Part shown: one piece after another, positions 1-8,081 of the stretch
How positions within the stretch are numbered: position 1 is the stretch's first letter
How the letters are laid out: each line of letters starts with the position of its first letter
DNA from: Spirochaetales bacterium
GTDB taxonomy: Bacteria > Spirochaetota > Spirochaetia > Sphaerochaetales > Sphaerochaetaceae
Assembly: GCA_018433865.1 (NCBI GenBank)
Contig: JAHDQJ010000002.1
Coordinates: 186,001-250,000, forward strand
Direction: 5' to 3'
DNA length: 64,000 nt
Position numbers and translations under genes: made by a program
Notes under the pieces: model-generated
Database searches by the model: none
Told to the model about the DNA's origin: nothing
What the model saw: only the letters and a program-made list of their open reading frames with translations

Positions 1-136
1 GGAGGGCCGTCTCGGTCGGAAAGACTGAGATGACCGAAGGATCTTCGAGGCTCTGACTGATGATGGTGTGCAACTCTGCGGCCGAATGTACGATCATGTG
101 ACCCAGTATACCATCAACAGTGCTATACTCAAAGGC
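1..136. other. Left edge, possible 3' end of a cut gene
   Basis: No complete gene is visible. The + strand frame starting at base 3 is open and ends at a TGA at 54-56, reading ...GKTEMTEGSSRL. It could be the last residues of a gene lying mostly outside the window, but it is too short to identify. The rest holds the start region of the next gene. Confidence 0.2.
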
Positions 137-1021
137 ATGAGCGCACAGGTCCTTCATCATGACACCATGGGGCAAGACATCACACACAGGCTGAGCCTGT
201 TCCAGTGGATCGTCGGTTTCTTCTTCATCGAACTCATCTGGACGTTCCTCGGTGGAGGAGCGACCTACCTCCTTCTCCGTTCATCCTCGGATCACGGGTG
301 GAACACTGCCCCGTGGGGCGTCTACCTGATCCAACATGCCAATTTCCTCATCCTCTTCGGTGCGATCGCCCTCTTCGTAGCCATGGCGCTGCGTACCGGG
401 ATGGTTCGCTATATCACCGATGCGACGCGATTCCGGTGGCCCCTCTTCCGGTTTGGCTTGTTCGTATGGCTTGGCGGCCTTGTGATCGCGACCACAGCCG
501 GCGTGCTGTGGAATCCACGATCCTTTTCCGTGAATCCTCCCGGATTGCTACGCGACCGGATATTCCTGATGACGCTGGCGATCGTCCTTACGCCGTTGCA
601 GTGCATCGCCGAGGAACTGCTCTTCAGGACCACACTGTGGCGGATGCTTGCCCGCCGCGTGAAACGGCCATGGATCATGAGCCTGGCATCGGCTATCGTC
701 TTCACGATCGCACACCTGGCCAACACCGAAGTGCAAGAGAGCCCGGTAACGGTGCTCGTCCTTGCCTATTATGCGCTCTCGGGATTCCTGTTCATGGAGA
801 TGACATGGCGTCTCGGAGGAACGGAGGCGGCATTCGGAGCGCACATCGCGAACAACATATTCCTCGTGCTCGTCGCCAACTACGTCGGATCATCGCTTCC
901 CGGCGATCCGTGGTTCCTCCAGGAGGGGCCTGTCCTCTGGGTCGATTTCATCGTGCTACTGCTCTGTTCGGCGCTCATCTTGCGCCGTGGCAAAAGATAT
1001 CAGTATACTGCGTTGCCGTGA
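137..1021 (+). CDS. CPBP-family intramembrane metalloprotease
   Basis: Polytopic membrane protein of about 294 residues in the CPBP (CaaX protease/bacteriocin-processing, Abi) family. The family motifs are visible: EELLFR followed about 30 residues later by FTIAH, and a late GAHIANN segment; these carry the Glu and His residues of the active site. The substrate cannot be told from sequence. I chose ATG 137 although the frame is open to a GTG at 68, because an extended -10 box (TGC-TATACT, 121-129) lies just 7 nt upstream and there is no ribosome-binding site, which suggests a leaderless transcript. ATG 167 is an alternative start. The 3' end overlaps the convergent TM2 gene by about 20 nt. 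The family call is firm; start and role are uncertain. Confidence 0.8.
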   Translation: MSAQVLHHDTMGQDITHRLSLFQWIVGFFFIELIWTFLGGGATYLLLRSSSDHGWNTAPWGVYLIQHANFLILFGAIALFVAMALRTGMVRYITDATRFRWPLFRFGLFVWLGGLVIATTAGVLWNPRSFSVNPPGLLRDRIFLMTLAIVLTPLQCIAEELLFRTTLWRMLARRVKRPWIMSLASAIVFTIAHLANTEVQESPVTVLVLAYYALSGFLFMEMTWRLGGTEAAFGAHIANNIFLVLVANYVGSSLPGDPWFLQEGPVLWVDFIVLLLCSALILRRGKRYQYTALP

Positions 1022-1332
1022 CTGTCCGTGAATCGCCCCATGACGATCATGACCAGATCGACGATCACCCAGATGCCCAATCCCCCCAACGTGAGGATCA
1101 TGAGGATCCCGGTCCCGATCTTCCCGACATAGAAGCGATGCAACCCGAGCGGTCCTGCGAAGATGCACAACAGCAGGACAATGAGCCAATCACGATTATC
1201 CACGGGACTCGATCGTACCGGCAACGGATCGAGACGCTGACCGCACAGGGGACAGGTCCTGGCATGCAACGGGATTGCCCTTCCGCATGATTGACAATAC
1301 TTCTCCTGATCGGTCCTTCCGTACCCTTCCAT
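1000..1332 (-). CDS. Zinc-ribbon TM2-domain membrane protein
   Basis: Protein of about 110 residues. An N-terminal zinc ribbon has two CxxC pairs (CQSCG and CPLCG, about 12 residues apart). It is followed by a TM2 domain with two membrane spans and the typical GPLGLHRFYVGK turn. TM2 proteins of this layout are common in bacteria and have no settled function. Start 1332 was chosen because GGAGG sits about 10 nt before it on the minus strand; the frame stays open to 1371. Convergent with the CPBP gene. Confidence 0.8.
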   Translation of the reverse strand: MEGYGRTDQEKYCQSCGRAIPLHARTCPLCGQRLDPLPVRSSPVDNRDWLIVLLLCIFAGPLGLHRFYVGKIGTGILMILTLGGLGIWVIVDLVMIVMGRFTDSHGNAVY

Positions 1333-1426
1333 GGTATTGATTCCTCCTACATGGATCATACCATGTAACATTGCTTCTTTCCCATGGTTTCCTTACTATG
1401 GTGCAACACGAAACGAGGGGGAGCGC

Positions 1427-2461
1427 ATGGGAAAGGAAAAGCAAGATGAGAGGAAAGGAAGCAGGAAGCAGACACGACTCAAGAAGAAACTGAAACGCCT
1501 GCTGATCCTGGCGGCACTCTTGCTGATCGCCTACATCATCCTCTGGATAGCGACCCCGTCGGTCGATGAATACTATGGGGACGGGTCGCAAGACGGGGTG
1601 GTCGCAGGTCTCGAGATTCCGATGCTCGGTGAGGACGATGTCCTGGTCATACATACGGGATTCTCCCTCCTCTACGATGAAGCGCACGAGCAACCACGTT
1701 GGGTGGCATACCGGTTGACCCGGGATGAGGTCTATGGCGTACATGAGAGAAAGGACAACTTCCGCCCCGATCCGTCGATATCCACCGGTTCGGCGGACCT
1801 TGAGGACTATCGGGGATCGGGGTACGATCGGGGACATCTGATCCCCGCGGCAGATCTCTCCTGGTCTGAAGAAGCGATGAGCGACTCGTTCTACATGAGC
1901 AACATGAGTCCCCAGGAACCTGAGTTCAACCGGGGAGTCTGGGCGAGTCTCGAGGCGGTGGTACGCAACTATGCGGTTACCGAAGGAGCTGTCCATGTGG
2001 TTACCGGACCGGTTCTCACCGACGGCCCCTACCAGAAGATCGGCGGGAATGGGGTGTCCGTTCCCAAGCAGTACTACAAGGTGATCCTGGATTATGTAGA
2101 ACCGGAGATGAAAGCGATCGGATTCCTCCTCCCGAACGAGGGAACCCGCGTACGGCTGGAACGCTTTGCCACCAGCGTCGATCATATCGAAAAGATCACG
2201 GGCATCGATTTCTTCCCTCGCCTCCCCGACGATGAAGAGGCGGCACTGGAAAGTTCATTCGATTTCTCACTGTGGGATTCCGATGAATTCACAGCCTCAA
2301 TGGCACAGCGGGAAGCCTACGCTGCGGATGCAACCGCATTCGCTCCGAAGAAATCGGAACCGTTCTCCTTGCGGATGCTCCGGGCTTTCGTCGACAAGGT
2401 CATGGTGATGACGAAGAGAGAGGTCAACTCGTTGCTCAGGATATTCGCCATCTCCCTGTAA
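1427..2461 (+). CDS. Membrane-anchored DNA/RNA non-specific endonuclease (NucA/NUC1 family)
   Basis: Protein of 344 residues. A very basic N-terminus is followed by one membrane span (about residues 25-45), so the nuclease domain should lie outside the cytoplasmic membrane. The family signature DRGHL with catalytic His137 is present, followed by the NMSPQ..FN segment expected to hold the Asn that binds Mg2+. Members cut DNA and RNA without sequence preference and need Mg2+. A role in nutrient or competitor DNA breakdown is inference. Start: GAGGGGGAG at 1415-1423 just before ATG 1427; the frame is open back to 1331. The C-terminal 60 residues beyond the nuclease core are not recognised. Confidence 0.85.
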   Translation: MGKEKQDERKGSRKQTRLKKKLKRLLILAALLLIAYIILWIATPSVDEYYGDGSQDGVVAGLEIPMLGEDDVLVIHTGFSLLYDEAHEQPRWVAYRLTRDEVYGVHERKDNFRPDPSISTGSADLEDYRGSGYDRGHLIPAADLSWSEEAMSDSFYMSNMSPQEPEFNRGVWASLEAVVRNYAVTEGAVHVVTGPVLTDGPYQKIGGNGVSVPKQYYKVILDYVEPEMKAIGFLLPNEGTRVRLERFATSVDHIEKITGIDFFPRLPDDEEAALESSFDFSLWDSDEFTASMAQREAYAADATAFAPKKSEPFSLRMLRAFVDKVMVMTKREVNSLLRIFAISL

Positions 2462-2583
2462 GGATTGCTCTTCACACAATCTTCACCCTGCATGGAGATT
2501 TGTCTGTTGACTATCGGGCTGTATAAGGGGATATTTAGAGAATGTCTGACTTACGAAACACTTTTTCCAAGGAGTATCGATTC

Positions 2584-3681
2584 ATGAAGAAGCTTTCATT
2601 TTTGGCTATCCTCTTGCTTGCCACGGTCCTCATCGTATCCTGCGCAGGGACGAAGGCAGAGACTCCCGTGGTGCAGGACGAGACGCCTGTCGTCGTATCG
2701 GATTCACAGGTGGTCACCATCACCGAACCCGCTGTCCAGGAAGAAGCACCGATCGAGAGTGCGCCTGTGGTGGAAACCTCTCCGATCGTCATAGATACCG
2801 CTCCGGCATTCAGTGCCACTGATGCCGATATCGAACAGAAATTCAGCTATGTCTATGGGCACCTGCTTGCGAGCAACATCATTCAGCAGCAGATTGACCT
2901 CGCAACGACTCCGTTCATCGCCGGATCCGCCGACTTTTTCAACTATGCCGATCCGAAACTGACAGAATCCGAGATCAATGACCTGTTCATGCTCTACCAG
3001 CAGTTCCTTGACGGCACCTTGACGGAGACCGACCTCGAAGCGCAATCGGGAGAGCCGGTCGACACCTTGGTCACCTTCGTGGACAAATTCAGCTACGGTT
3101 ATGGCTATGTGGTGCAGTACAACCTGCAGAGCCAGGGAATCCTGGTAGTGCTCGATGATTATCACTCAGGTGTCGCGGATGCATTCGCACAGATTCCCCT
3201 CCCCTACACCGAAGAACAGATCGATGAGCTGTTCACTGCATACCAGGACAAGCTGATCGCGGAGTATGAGACGATGGTCGGCGAGTATGCCGCTCAGAAC
3301 CTTGCCGATGCGGAGTCTTTCCTCGCTGAGAATGCGACAGCGGAGGGTGTGGTCACCACCGACAGCGGTTTGCAGTACAAGGTCATGTCCCTTGGTGAGG
3401 GAGCCCTTCCCACTTCCGAGGATACGGTGAAAGTCGATTACATGATCACCTTCCTCGACGGATCGACCGGAGACAACTCCTACAGCAGGGGCGAGCCCTC
3501 CACATTCAAGCTGGCCAACCTGATCCCCGGATTCGCCGAGGGTGTCAAGCTGATGCCGGCAGGAAGCCACTACCGTTTCTATGTGCACCCTTCCCTCGCA
3601 TACGGAGAGGCTGGCAATGAAATGATTCCTCCCAACACACTGTTGATCTTCGATGTCGAGTTGCATGAGATCGTGCAGTAA
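2584..3681 (+). CDS. FKBP-type peptidyl-prolyl isomerase lipoprotein
   Basis: Lipoprotein of 365 residues with signal peptide and lipobox IVSC, then a Val/Thr/Pro-rich linker. A helical FkpA/Mip-like N-domain follows (about residues 80-245), with two similar segments each containing KFSYxYGxxxxxN. The C-terminal FKBP domain starts near TDSGLQYKVM and contains FKLANLIPGFAEGVKLM and YGEAGN..IPPNTLLIFDVEL. It should catalyse prolyl isomerisation or act as a chaperone in the periplasm. Start 2584 has AAGGAG at 2569-2574. A possible promoter TTGACT (2507-2512) lies upstream. A strong terminator follows at 3707. Confidence 0.88.
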   Translation: MKKLSFLAILLLATVLIVSCAGTKAETPVVQDETPVVVSDSQVVTITEPAVQEEAPIESAPVVETSPIVIDTAPAFSATDADIEQKFSYVYGHLLASNIIQQQIDLATTPFIAGSADFFNYADPKLTESEINDLFMLYQQFLDGTLTETDLEAQSGEPVDTLVTFVDKFSYGYGYVVQYNLQSQGILVVLDDYHSGVADAFAQIPLPYTEEQIDELFTAYQDKLIAEYETMVGEYAAQNLADAESFLAENATAEGVVTTDSGLQYKVMSLGEGALPTSEDTVKVDYMITFLDGSTGDNSYSRGEPSTFKLANLIPGFAEGVKLMPAGSHYRFYVHPSLAYGEAGNEMIPPNTLLIFDVELHEIVQ

Positions 3682-3706
3682 TCATCGCATCAACACCTGA
3701 ACATGA

Positions 3707-3737
3707 CCGTCGCGGATTACCGCGACGGTTTTTTTTT
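3707..3737 (+). terminator. Rho-independent terminator after the FKBP gene
   Basis: Perfect 9-bp stem CCGTCGCGG/CCGCGACGG (3707-3715 with 3720-3728), ATTA loop, then nine T residues. Confidence 0.93.
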
Positions 3738-3749
3738 CCAATGCGCATC

Positions 3750-3779
3750 TTGACGAACGTAGATTTTCCCTCTTATAAT
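3750..3779 (+). promoter_or_regulatory. Promoter of cysK
   Basis: TTGACG (3750-3755), 18-nt spacer, TATAAT (3774-3779): a near-consensus housekeeping promoter directly after the previous terminator. Confidence 0.85.
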
Positions 3780-3781
3780 AT

Positions 3782-3796
3782 ACATATCATATATGT
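3782..3796. promoter_or_regulatory. Inverted repeat at the cysK transcription start
   Basis: ACATAT-CAT-ATATGT, a perfect 6-bp dyad beginning 3 nt after the -10 box, so it covers about -4 to +11. The position suits a repressor operator. Which regulator binds is unknown. Confidence 0.45.
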
Positions 3797-3818
3797 TTAG
3801 TATGATTTAGGAGATCAC

Positions 3819-4751
3819 ATGGCAGCCATCTACAAGGACATCACCAAACTGATCGGCAATACTCCCTTGGTGGAGATTCCCAATTTCTCCAGGAACCATG
3901 GACTGAAGGCACGGCTCCTGGTGAAGCTCGAATCATGCAATCCCGCAGGAAGTATCAAGGACAGGATAGCAAAGGCGATGGTCGAGGAGGCTGAAAAACA
4001 GGGATTCCTCGGTGAAGGGTCTACCATCATCGAACCTACCAGCGGCAACACCGGAATCGGATTGGCGCTCATGGCTGCCTCAAGAGGGTATCGCATCATT
4101 CTCACCATGCCTGATACGATGAGTGTGGAACGAAGGAACCTCCTGAAAGCCTACGGGGCTGAACTGGTACTTACCGATGGTACCAGAGGCATGAAAGGTG
4201 CGATGGCCACTGCAGAACAGCTTGCTGCCGAAATTCCCGGATCTTTCATCCCGAGTCAGTTCTCCAACAAGGCGAATCCCGCCATCCACAAGGCGACGAC
4301 GGGAGTCGAGATCTGGAACGATACCGACGGAACGGTCGATATCCTGGTCGCAGGGGTAGGAACCGGAGGTACGATCAGTGGAGCCGGGGGGTATCTGAAG
4401 TCGAAGAACAAATCCATCATGGTGATCGCAGTCGAGCCCACCGGCTCTCCGGTCCTCACCACAGGGATTCCCGGACCTCATAAGATACAGGGAATCGGGG
4501 CGGGATTCATTCCCGACACGCTCGATACGAGCGTGTACGATGAAGTCTTGACCGTGGAGAACGAGGATGCGTTCGCGATGGGGCGTGAGCTCGCCCGGAC
4601 CGAGGGCATCCTTGCCGGAATCTCCTCCGGGGCTGCGCTTGCGGCAGCAGTGCGGATCGCACGGATGGAGGAACATGCCGGAAAGACGATCGTGGTCATC
4701 CTCCCGGATAATGGGGACCGCTACCTCTCGACGGCGATGTTCAGCGACTGA
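3819..4751 (+). CDS. cysK: Cysteine synthase A (O-acetylserine sulfhydrylase)
   Basis: Pyridoxal-phosphate enzyme of 310 residues that makes L-cysteine from O-acetylserine and sulfide in the cytoplasm. The PLP lysine is Lys47 in NPAGSIKDR, the substrate loop is TSGNTG, and the phosphate-binding GVGTGGTISG loop is present. Length is normal for CysK. ATG 3819 has AGGAG 5-9 nt upstream. The gene has its own promoter at 3750-3779 and a possible operator. An AlkD-like gene follows after 4 nt and is probably cotranscribed. Confidence 0.95.
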   Translation: MAAIYKDITKLIGNTPLVEIPNFSRNHGLKARLLVKLESCNPAGSIKDRIAKAMVEEAEKQGFLGEGSTIIEPTSGNTGIGLALMAASRGYRIILTMPDTMSVERRNLLKAYGAELVLTDGTRGMKGAMATAEQLAAEIPGSFIPSQFSNKANPAIHKATTGVEIWNDTDGTVDILVAGVGTGGTISGAGGYLKSKNKSIMVIAVEPTGSPVLTTGIPGPHKIQGIGAGFIPDTLDTSVYDEVLTVENEDAFAMGRELARTEGILAGISSGAALAAAVRIARMEEHAGKTIVVILPDNGDRYLSTAMFSD

Positions 4752-4755
4752 GCGT

Positions 4756-5442
4756 ATGGAACCGCGTATCCTCGAGCGTCTATATCCGTTGGCTGAAGAG
4801 TCGTATCGTAAGTTCTCCCAATCCCTCATCCCCGATGGGTTGCCGTTGCTGGGGGTCCGGATGGGCCAATTGAGACGGCTCGCGAAGGAGCTCTCGCGGG
4901 AAGGATGGGATCCGTTCGCACGCATGTCGGAGGACTCGTTCCACGAAGAGACGCTACTCAGGGCATTGGCGATCGCCTATGCACGGGTTTCCGAAGAACG
5001 ACGGATCGCGATGATCACTGCGTTCCTTCCCCGGATCGACAACTGGGCTGTCTGTGACAGCATGTGCACGACGTTCGACCGGGTGGATCGTGAACCAGGA
5101 ATGTACCTCGCACTCATCGAACGGCACCGGAAGGATTCACACCCCTATGCAAGGCGGTTCAGCGTGGTGATGCTGCTCTTCCATTTCCTTGGACCAGGGT
5201 ATCTCGATCAGGTCATGGCCTCTCTCGCCACAACGGAGCAAGACCACTACTATGTCGACATGGCGATCGCGTGGGCTGCAGCCACAGGGTATGCGAAGTT
5301 TCCCGACACTTTCGGACCCTGGTTGGAGACGATTCCTTTTCCCCGCCGGACCATGATGATGACGATCGGGAAGATCAGGGACTCAAGACAGGTTTCTCCC
5401 GAAGCAAAGGCCCGGGCCGCATCATGGAAACACCTTCCCTGA
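4756..5442 (+). CDS. AlkD-like DNA alkylation repair protein (HEAT-like glycosylase)
   Basis: Protein of 228 residues in the DNA alkylation repair (AlkC/AlkD) family, built of HEAT-like helices. These enzymes remove N3- and N7-alkyl purines without flipping the base. The signature IDNWAVCD, holding the conserved Trp and Asp, and the later YARRFSVV with the conserved Arg are present. ATG 4756 follows the cysK stop by 4 nt. I see no good ribosome-binding site, so translation is probably coupled to cysK. Ends before a convergent hairpin at 5448-5482. Confidence 0.82.
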   Translation: MEPRILERLYPLAEESYRKFSQSLIPDGLPLLGVRMGQLRRLAKELSREGWDPFARMSEDSFHEETLLRALAIAYARVSEERRIAMITAFLPRIDNWAVCDSMCTTFDRVDREPGMYLALIERHRKDSHPYARRFSVVMLLFHFLGPGYLDQVMASLATTEQDHYYVDMAIAWAAATGYAKFPDTFGPWLETIPFPRRTMMMTIGKIRDSRQVSPEAKARAASWKHLP

Positions 5443-5447
5443 AATAG

Positions 5448-5482
5448 AAACGTCTTGGACAGGAAACCCATCCAAGACGTTT
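5448..5482. terminator. Bidirectional hairpin between convergent genes
   Basis: 12-bp stem AAACGTCTTGGA/TCCAAGACGTTT with an 11-nt loop. It lies between the converging AlkD-like and FMN-lipoprotein genes. T-tracts are short on both strands. Confidence 0.7.
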
Positions 5483-5502
5483 GTGTCGGAAAACGATGAT
5501 GA

Positions 5503-6810
5503 TCAATACTTCTTGGCACCGGCTGCGAGCGCCTTCTCCACCAAAGCGTAGAAATCATTCACGTGGATCGTTGCACCGGCGATGTCATCGGTGTGGCCAT
5601 TGGCATCCTTGTAGCTGATCTTCTTCGGATCCTGGGTCGCGAGCAAGTGGCTTTCGACCGCAGCGGCCTGTTGGTACCACTCGGCTTGAGCGCCACCGAA
5701 CTTCACCATGTTGTACTTTCCAGCCATGTCGAACGCCTTCTTGTCATCTCCGGCTTCATTGACGGCACTCCAGTAGACGTTCACGATATTCCCGTCCTTG
5801 ACCAAGAGGGAAACGAATCCCTTCCATCCGGAAGAACCGAATGCATCCTCGGAGGCATAGTAACCGCCGTCGGTGTAGGGTCCGAGCTCAACCGGCCCGG
5901 CCGCAAGAGCTTCCTGGGCAAGATTGAACAATACGTCGACGTGGATCGAAGCACCAGCGAAGTCGTCAGTGTGCCCCTGGTCATCCTTGTAGGTGATCTT
6001 CTTGGGATCCTGGATCTTGATCAGATGGGCCTCAGCCTTCTCAGCCTGCTGGTACCACTCGGCCTGCGCACCACCGAACTTGACCATGTTATACTTGCCA
6101 GCCTTGTCATACGGTTTCTTGTCGTCGCCATTCTTGTTCACGGCGCTCCAATTGACCGCAGCGATGCGCCCGTTCATGACGTTGAGAGAAACATACTCTT
6201 TCCAACCCGAGGAGGGATACTCATCAGCCATGGCAAAGTAGGCGCCATCCTTGTAGGGACCGATTCCGACGGGGCCAGCCGCAAGAGCTTTCTCGGCGAG
6301 GCTGAACATCTCGACGACGTGGATGGAGACACCCGCGATGTCATCAGTGTGGCCTGCAGCATCCTTGTAGGTGATCTTGGTCGGATCCTGAGTCTTGATC
6401 AGGTGTGCCTCGGCTTTCTCAGCCTGCTGGTACCACTCGGCCTGAGCGCCACCGAACTTCACCATGTTGTACTTTCCGGCCATGTCGATGGTCTTCTTGT
6501 CGAAGCCTGCATTGACATTCAATCCGTTCCAGTCAACATCGGTGATCTTGCCACCCTTGACCACGATGGTCACGCCATACTTCCAACCCGAGGACCCGAA
6601 TGCCTCGTCCATTGCGAAGTAGACACCATCCGCATAGGTTGAGGAGACGGTTGCCGGAGCAGGTGCGGGTACGGGTGCGGGTGCGGCAGCTGGTGCAGGT
6701 GCCGCTACGGGAGCCTGCGCCACTGGTTCGGCCTTCTTGGCACAGCCGCTCACGACGAACAAGGCCAAGGCAATAGCCAGGACCAAAAATGCTACATTAC
6801 GTTTCTTCAT
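5503..6810 (-). CDS. Triple FMN-binding-domain lipoprotein (PplA-like EET flavoprotein)
   Basis: Lipoprotein of 435 residues. The signal peptide ends in a VVSGC lipobox (Cys23) and is followed by an Ala/Pro linker of about 35 residues. Three tandem FMN-binding domains cover about 59-185, 186-311 and 312-435. Each contains GKYNMVKFGGAQAEWYQQA and HTDD-[IF]-AG-[AV]-[ST]-IHV, as in Listeria PplA, which ApbE/FmnB flavinylates to pass electrons outside the cell. The acceptor motif Dxx[ST/A]GA[ST] reads GVS (Ser162), GAS (Ser288) and GAT (Thr414), so only domain 3 has the canonical Thr. RBS AGGAG precedes ATG 6810. A good promoter lies at 6844-6872 and a TATCGATA palindrome sits in the 5' leader. 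An ApbE gene 3 kb away supports the role. Confidence 0.88.
   Translation of the reverse strand: MKKRNVAFLVLAIALALFVVSGCAKKAEPVAQAPVAAPAPAAAPAPVPAPAPATVSSTYADGVYFAMDEAFGSSGWKYGVTIVVKGGKITDVDWNGLNVNAGFDKKTIDMAGKYNMVKFGGAQAEWYQQAEKAEAHLIKTQDPTKITYKDAAGHTDDIAGVSIHVVEMFSLAEKALAAGPVGIGPYKDGAYFAMADEYPSSGWKEYVSLNVMNGRIAAVNWSAVNKNGDDKKPYDKAGKYNMVKFGGAQAEWYQQAEKAEAHLIKIQDPKKITYKDDQGHTDDFAGASIHVDVLFNLAQEALAAGPVELGPYTDGGYYASEDAFGSSGWKGFVSLLVKDGNIVNVYWSAVNEAGDDKKAFDMAGKYNMVKFGGAQAEWYQQAAAVESHLLATQDPKKISYKDANGHTDDIAGATIHVNDFYALVEKALAAGAKKY
5506..6636 (-). repeat. Three tandem 378-381 bp coding repeats
   Basis: The FMN-domain repeats are also strongly conserved as DNA. The block beginning GGTACCACTC on the + strand recurs at 5673, 6051 and 6429, exactly 378 bp apart. 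Near-identical 60-70 bp stretches surround each copy, consistent with recent duplication or gene conversion. Confidence 0.9.
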
Positions 6811-6825
6811 GAAATCACTCCTGAT

Positions 6826-6835
6826 ATATCGATAT
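6826..6835. promoter_or_regulatory. TATCGATA palindrome upstream of the FMN lipoprotein
   Basis: ATATCGATAT, a 10-nt palindrome between the -10 box and the ribosome-binding site of the FMN lipoprotein gene. The same core recurs before other redox lipoprotein genes here (7921, 15254 and 19628). Confidence 0.5.
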
Positions 6836-6843
6836 CGCTGTAT

Positions 6844-6872
6844 AGTATATTAGTTGGATGCATGTTATGCAA
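6844..6872 (-). promoter_or_regulatory. Promoter of the FMN lipoprotein gene
   Basis: Minus strand TTGCAT (6867-6872), 17-nt spacer, TATACT (6844-6849). Together with 6811-7020 this makes up most of the intergenic stretch; nothing else was recognised there. Confidence 0.8.
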
Positions 6873-7020
6873 TACCAACTGGCACAAAAATGGAATCCAC
6901 ACGGGAATTTTACAGCTATTCATTTCCAGCATGACAGTTACCCAATGAATCCTACGCGCTCTTTGCCATGCCCCCCACCCCCCGTGATCCTTCATGGGAA
7001 CATGTGAGGATGGACATGTT

Positions 7021-7053
7021 GAAGCCCGGCATCCAGGACGAACGCCGGGCTTC
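7021..7053 (-). terminator. Hairpin after the second lipoprotein gene
   Basis: 10-bp stem GAAGCCCGGC/GCCGGGCTTC (7021-7030 with 7044-7053), 13-nt loop, just past the stop codon at 7068. It lacks a strong T-tract, so it may terminate weakly or protect the mRNA end. Confidence 0.6.
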
Positions 7054-7067
7054 GTGATCGATCGCGC

Positions 7068-7868
7068 TTAGCGATGCACTGCGGTCAATGCACCATTGAT
7101 GGTGAGGACATTGTTCTCGAGAGCAGCCTGGAGCGTACCATCGAAGAAGTACTGAGCATCGGCAGCGGCAATGTTCTTCACGATATTGCCAGTCTTCGCT
7201 GTCGATTTCTCATCAACCTGCTTTCCGCCAGCGACGCTGCTGTCCCATACTTTCGACCAGTTGATGGTCGCTGCAGTGCCGTCAGTACTGAAATCCTTGC
7301 TGATGACCTGGGGACCGGCACCTACGATATAGCCGATCGCACGGCTTTCGAATGCACCGTTGGGGAAGAGAAGCTTTCCGCTCTTGTCGGTGGAAATCCT
7401 ATACGCGGTTCCGCGGTGAGCGTACTGGACGGTGATCGTTCCATCGGCAGCCTTGCTTGCGTTCAGGTTGTCCGTGACAAGCTGGGCGTACGGATTGGTT
7501 CCGAAGAGGAACAGTCCGCGCAAACCGCTCGACAATGTCGCCTTCCCTTCCACGTCGTAGAGGTAGGCATTGAACAGATGGGTGGAACCGAGTGCTGATG
7601 CACCGGTGGTCTCATCGGCGTGGTCCTTCTCGGCAGCCATGTAGCGGATGTTACCGGTGAAGGAGAAATAGTTCTCCGCATCCGGAGCGGCCACATTGAG
7701 ACGATAGCTGATCTTCAGATCCTGGGAACCATCGGAAACGGGAGCTGCGGGTGCAGCAGGTGCAGCTGCCGGAGCCTGGGCTGCAGGGGCAGGCTTGGCG
7801 CATCCGATCGCCACGAACGAGACGATTGCGATGATCGCAACCAAAGAAATCCAAGTCATTTTTTTCAT
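7068..7868 (-). CDS. Lipoprotein of unknown function in the EET locus
   Basis: Lipoprotein of 266 residues with signal peptide, lipobox AIGC (Cys23), and an Ala/Pro linker like those of the FMN and rhodanese lipoproteins nearby. I do not recognise the remaining 215 residues. One feature stands out: DETTGAS at residues 85-91 fits the ApbE flavin-acceptor pattern Dxx[ST]GA[ST], with Ser as possible acceptor. That could be chance. Start ATG 7868 has GGGAG upstream, a possible -10 TATACT at 7888-7893, and an inverted TCGATAA/TTATCGA repeat at 7904-7926. Position and linker suggest an exported partner of the FMN lipoprotein; the function is inference. Confidence 0.75.
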   Translation of the reverse strand: MKKMTWISLVAIIAIVSFVAIGCAKPAPAAQAPAAAPAAPAAPVSDGSQDLKISYRLNVAAPDAENYFSFTGNIRYMAAEKDHADETTGASALGSTHLFNAYLYDVEGKATLSSGLRGLFLFGTNPYAQLVTDNLNASKAADGTITVQYAHRGTAYRISTDKSGKLLFPNGAFESRAIGYIVGAGPQVISKDFSTDGTAATINWSKVWDSSVAGGKQVDEKSTAKTGNIVKNIAAADAQYFFDGTLQAALENNVLTINGALTAVHR

Positions 7869-7903
7869 GATTCACTCTCCCTCTGGGGCAGTATATAAGA
7901 ATG

Positions 7904-7929
7904 ATTCGATAATATATTACTTTATCGAT
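7904..7929. promoter_or_regulatory. TCGATAA-N9-TTATCGA inverted repeat, TATCGATA box
   Basis: TCGATAA (7904-7910) is repeated in inverse orientation as TTATCGA (7920-7926) after 9 nt. The right arm continues to give TTATCGATAT with the TATCGATA core at 7921-7928. It lies just upstream of the -10 region of the second lipoprotein gene, a position suited to regulator binding. Confidence 0.5.
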
Positions 7930-7992
7930 ATGATGCAAGAGGAGATCGTCATGATTTTCATCGATTTTTCAGATGGCGAAACCAAGGAAAGG

Positions 7993-8018
7993 AAAACCGA
8001 TCCCTGTGATGGGATCGG
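7993..8018 (-). terminator. Terminator of the small-peptide transcript
   Basis: On the minus strand: CCGATCCC/GGGATCGG 8-bp stem (7997-8018), 6-nt loop, then TTTT. It ends the short transcript that starts near 8195 and carries the 28-residue ORF. Confidence 0.85.
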
Positions 8019-8081
8019 CTCTCTTCGGAAGCGGAAGATGCTGCAAGGGCAGCAGTGGAAGCATAAGTGGCGGCTCTTGGA

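Noticed and set aside
5506-6636. CRISPR-like or mobile repeats
   Set aside because: The 378-bp period equals exact FMN-domain repeats in one open frame; no spacers or inverted ends.
6811-7020. Sigma-54 promoters, because rpoN is in the window (for example TGGCAC near 6880)
   Set aside because: No GG/GC pair with the right -24/-12 spacing and TTGCA element was found here or elsewhere in the window.
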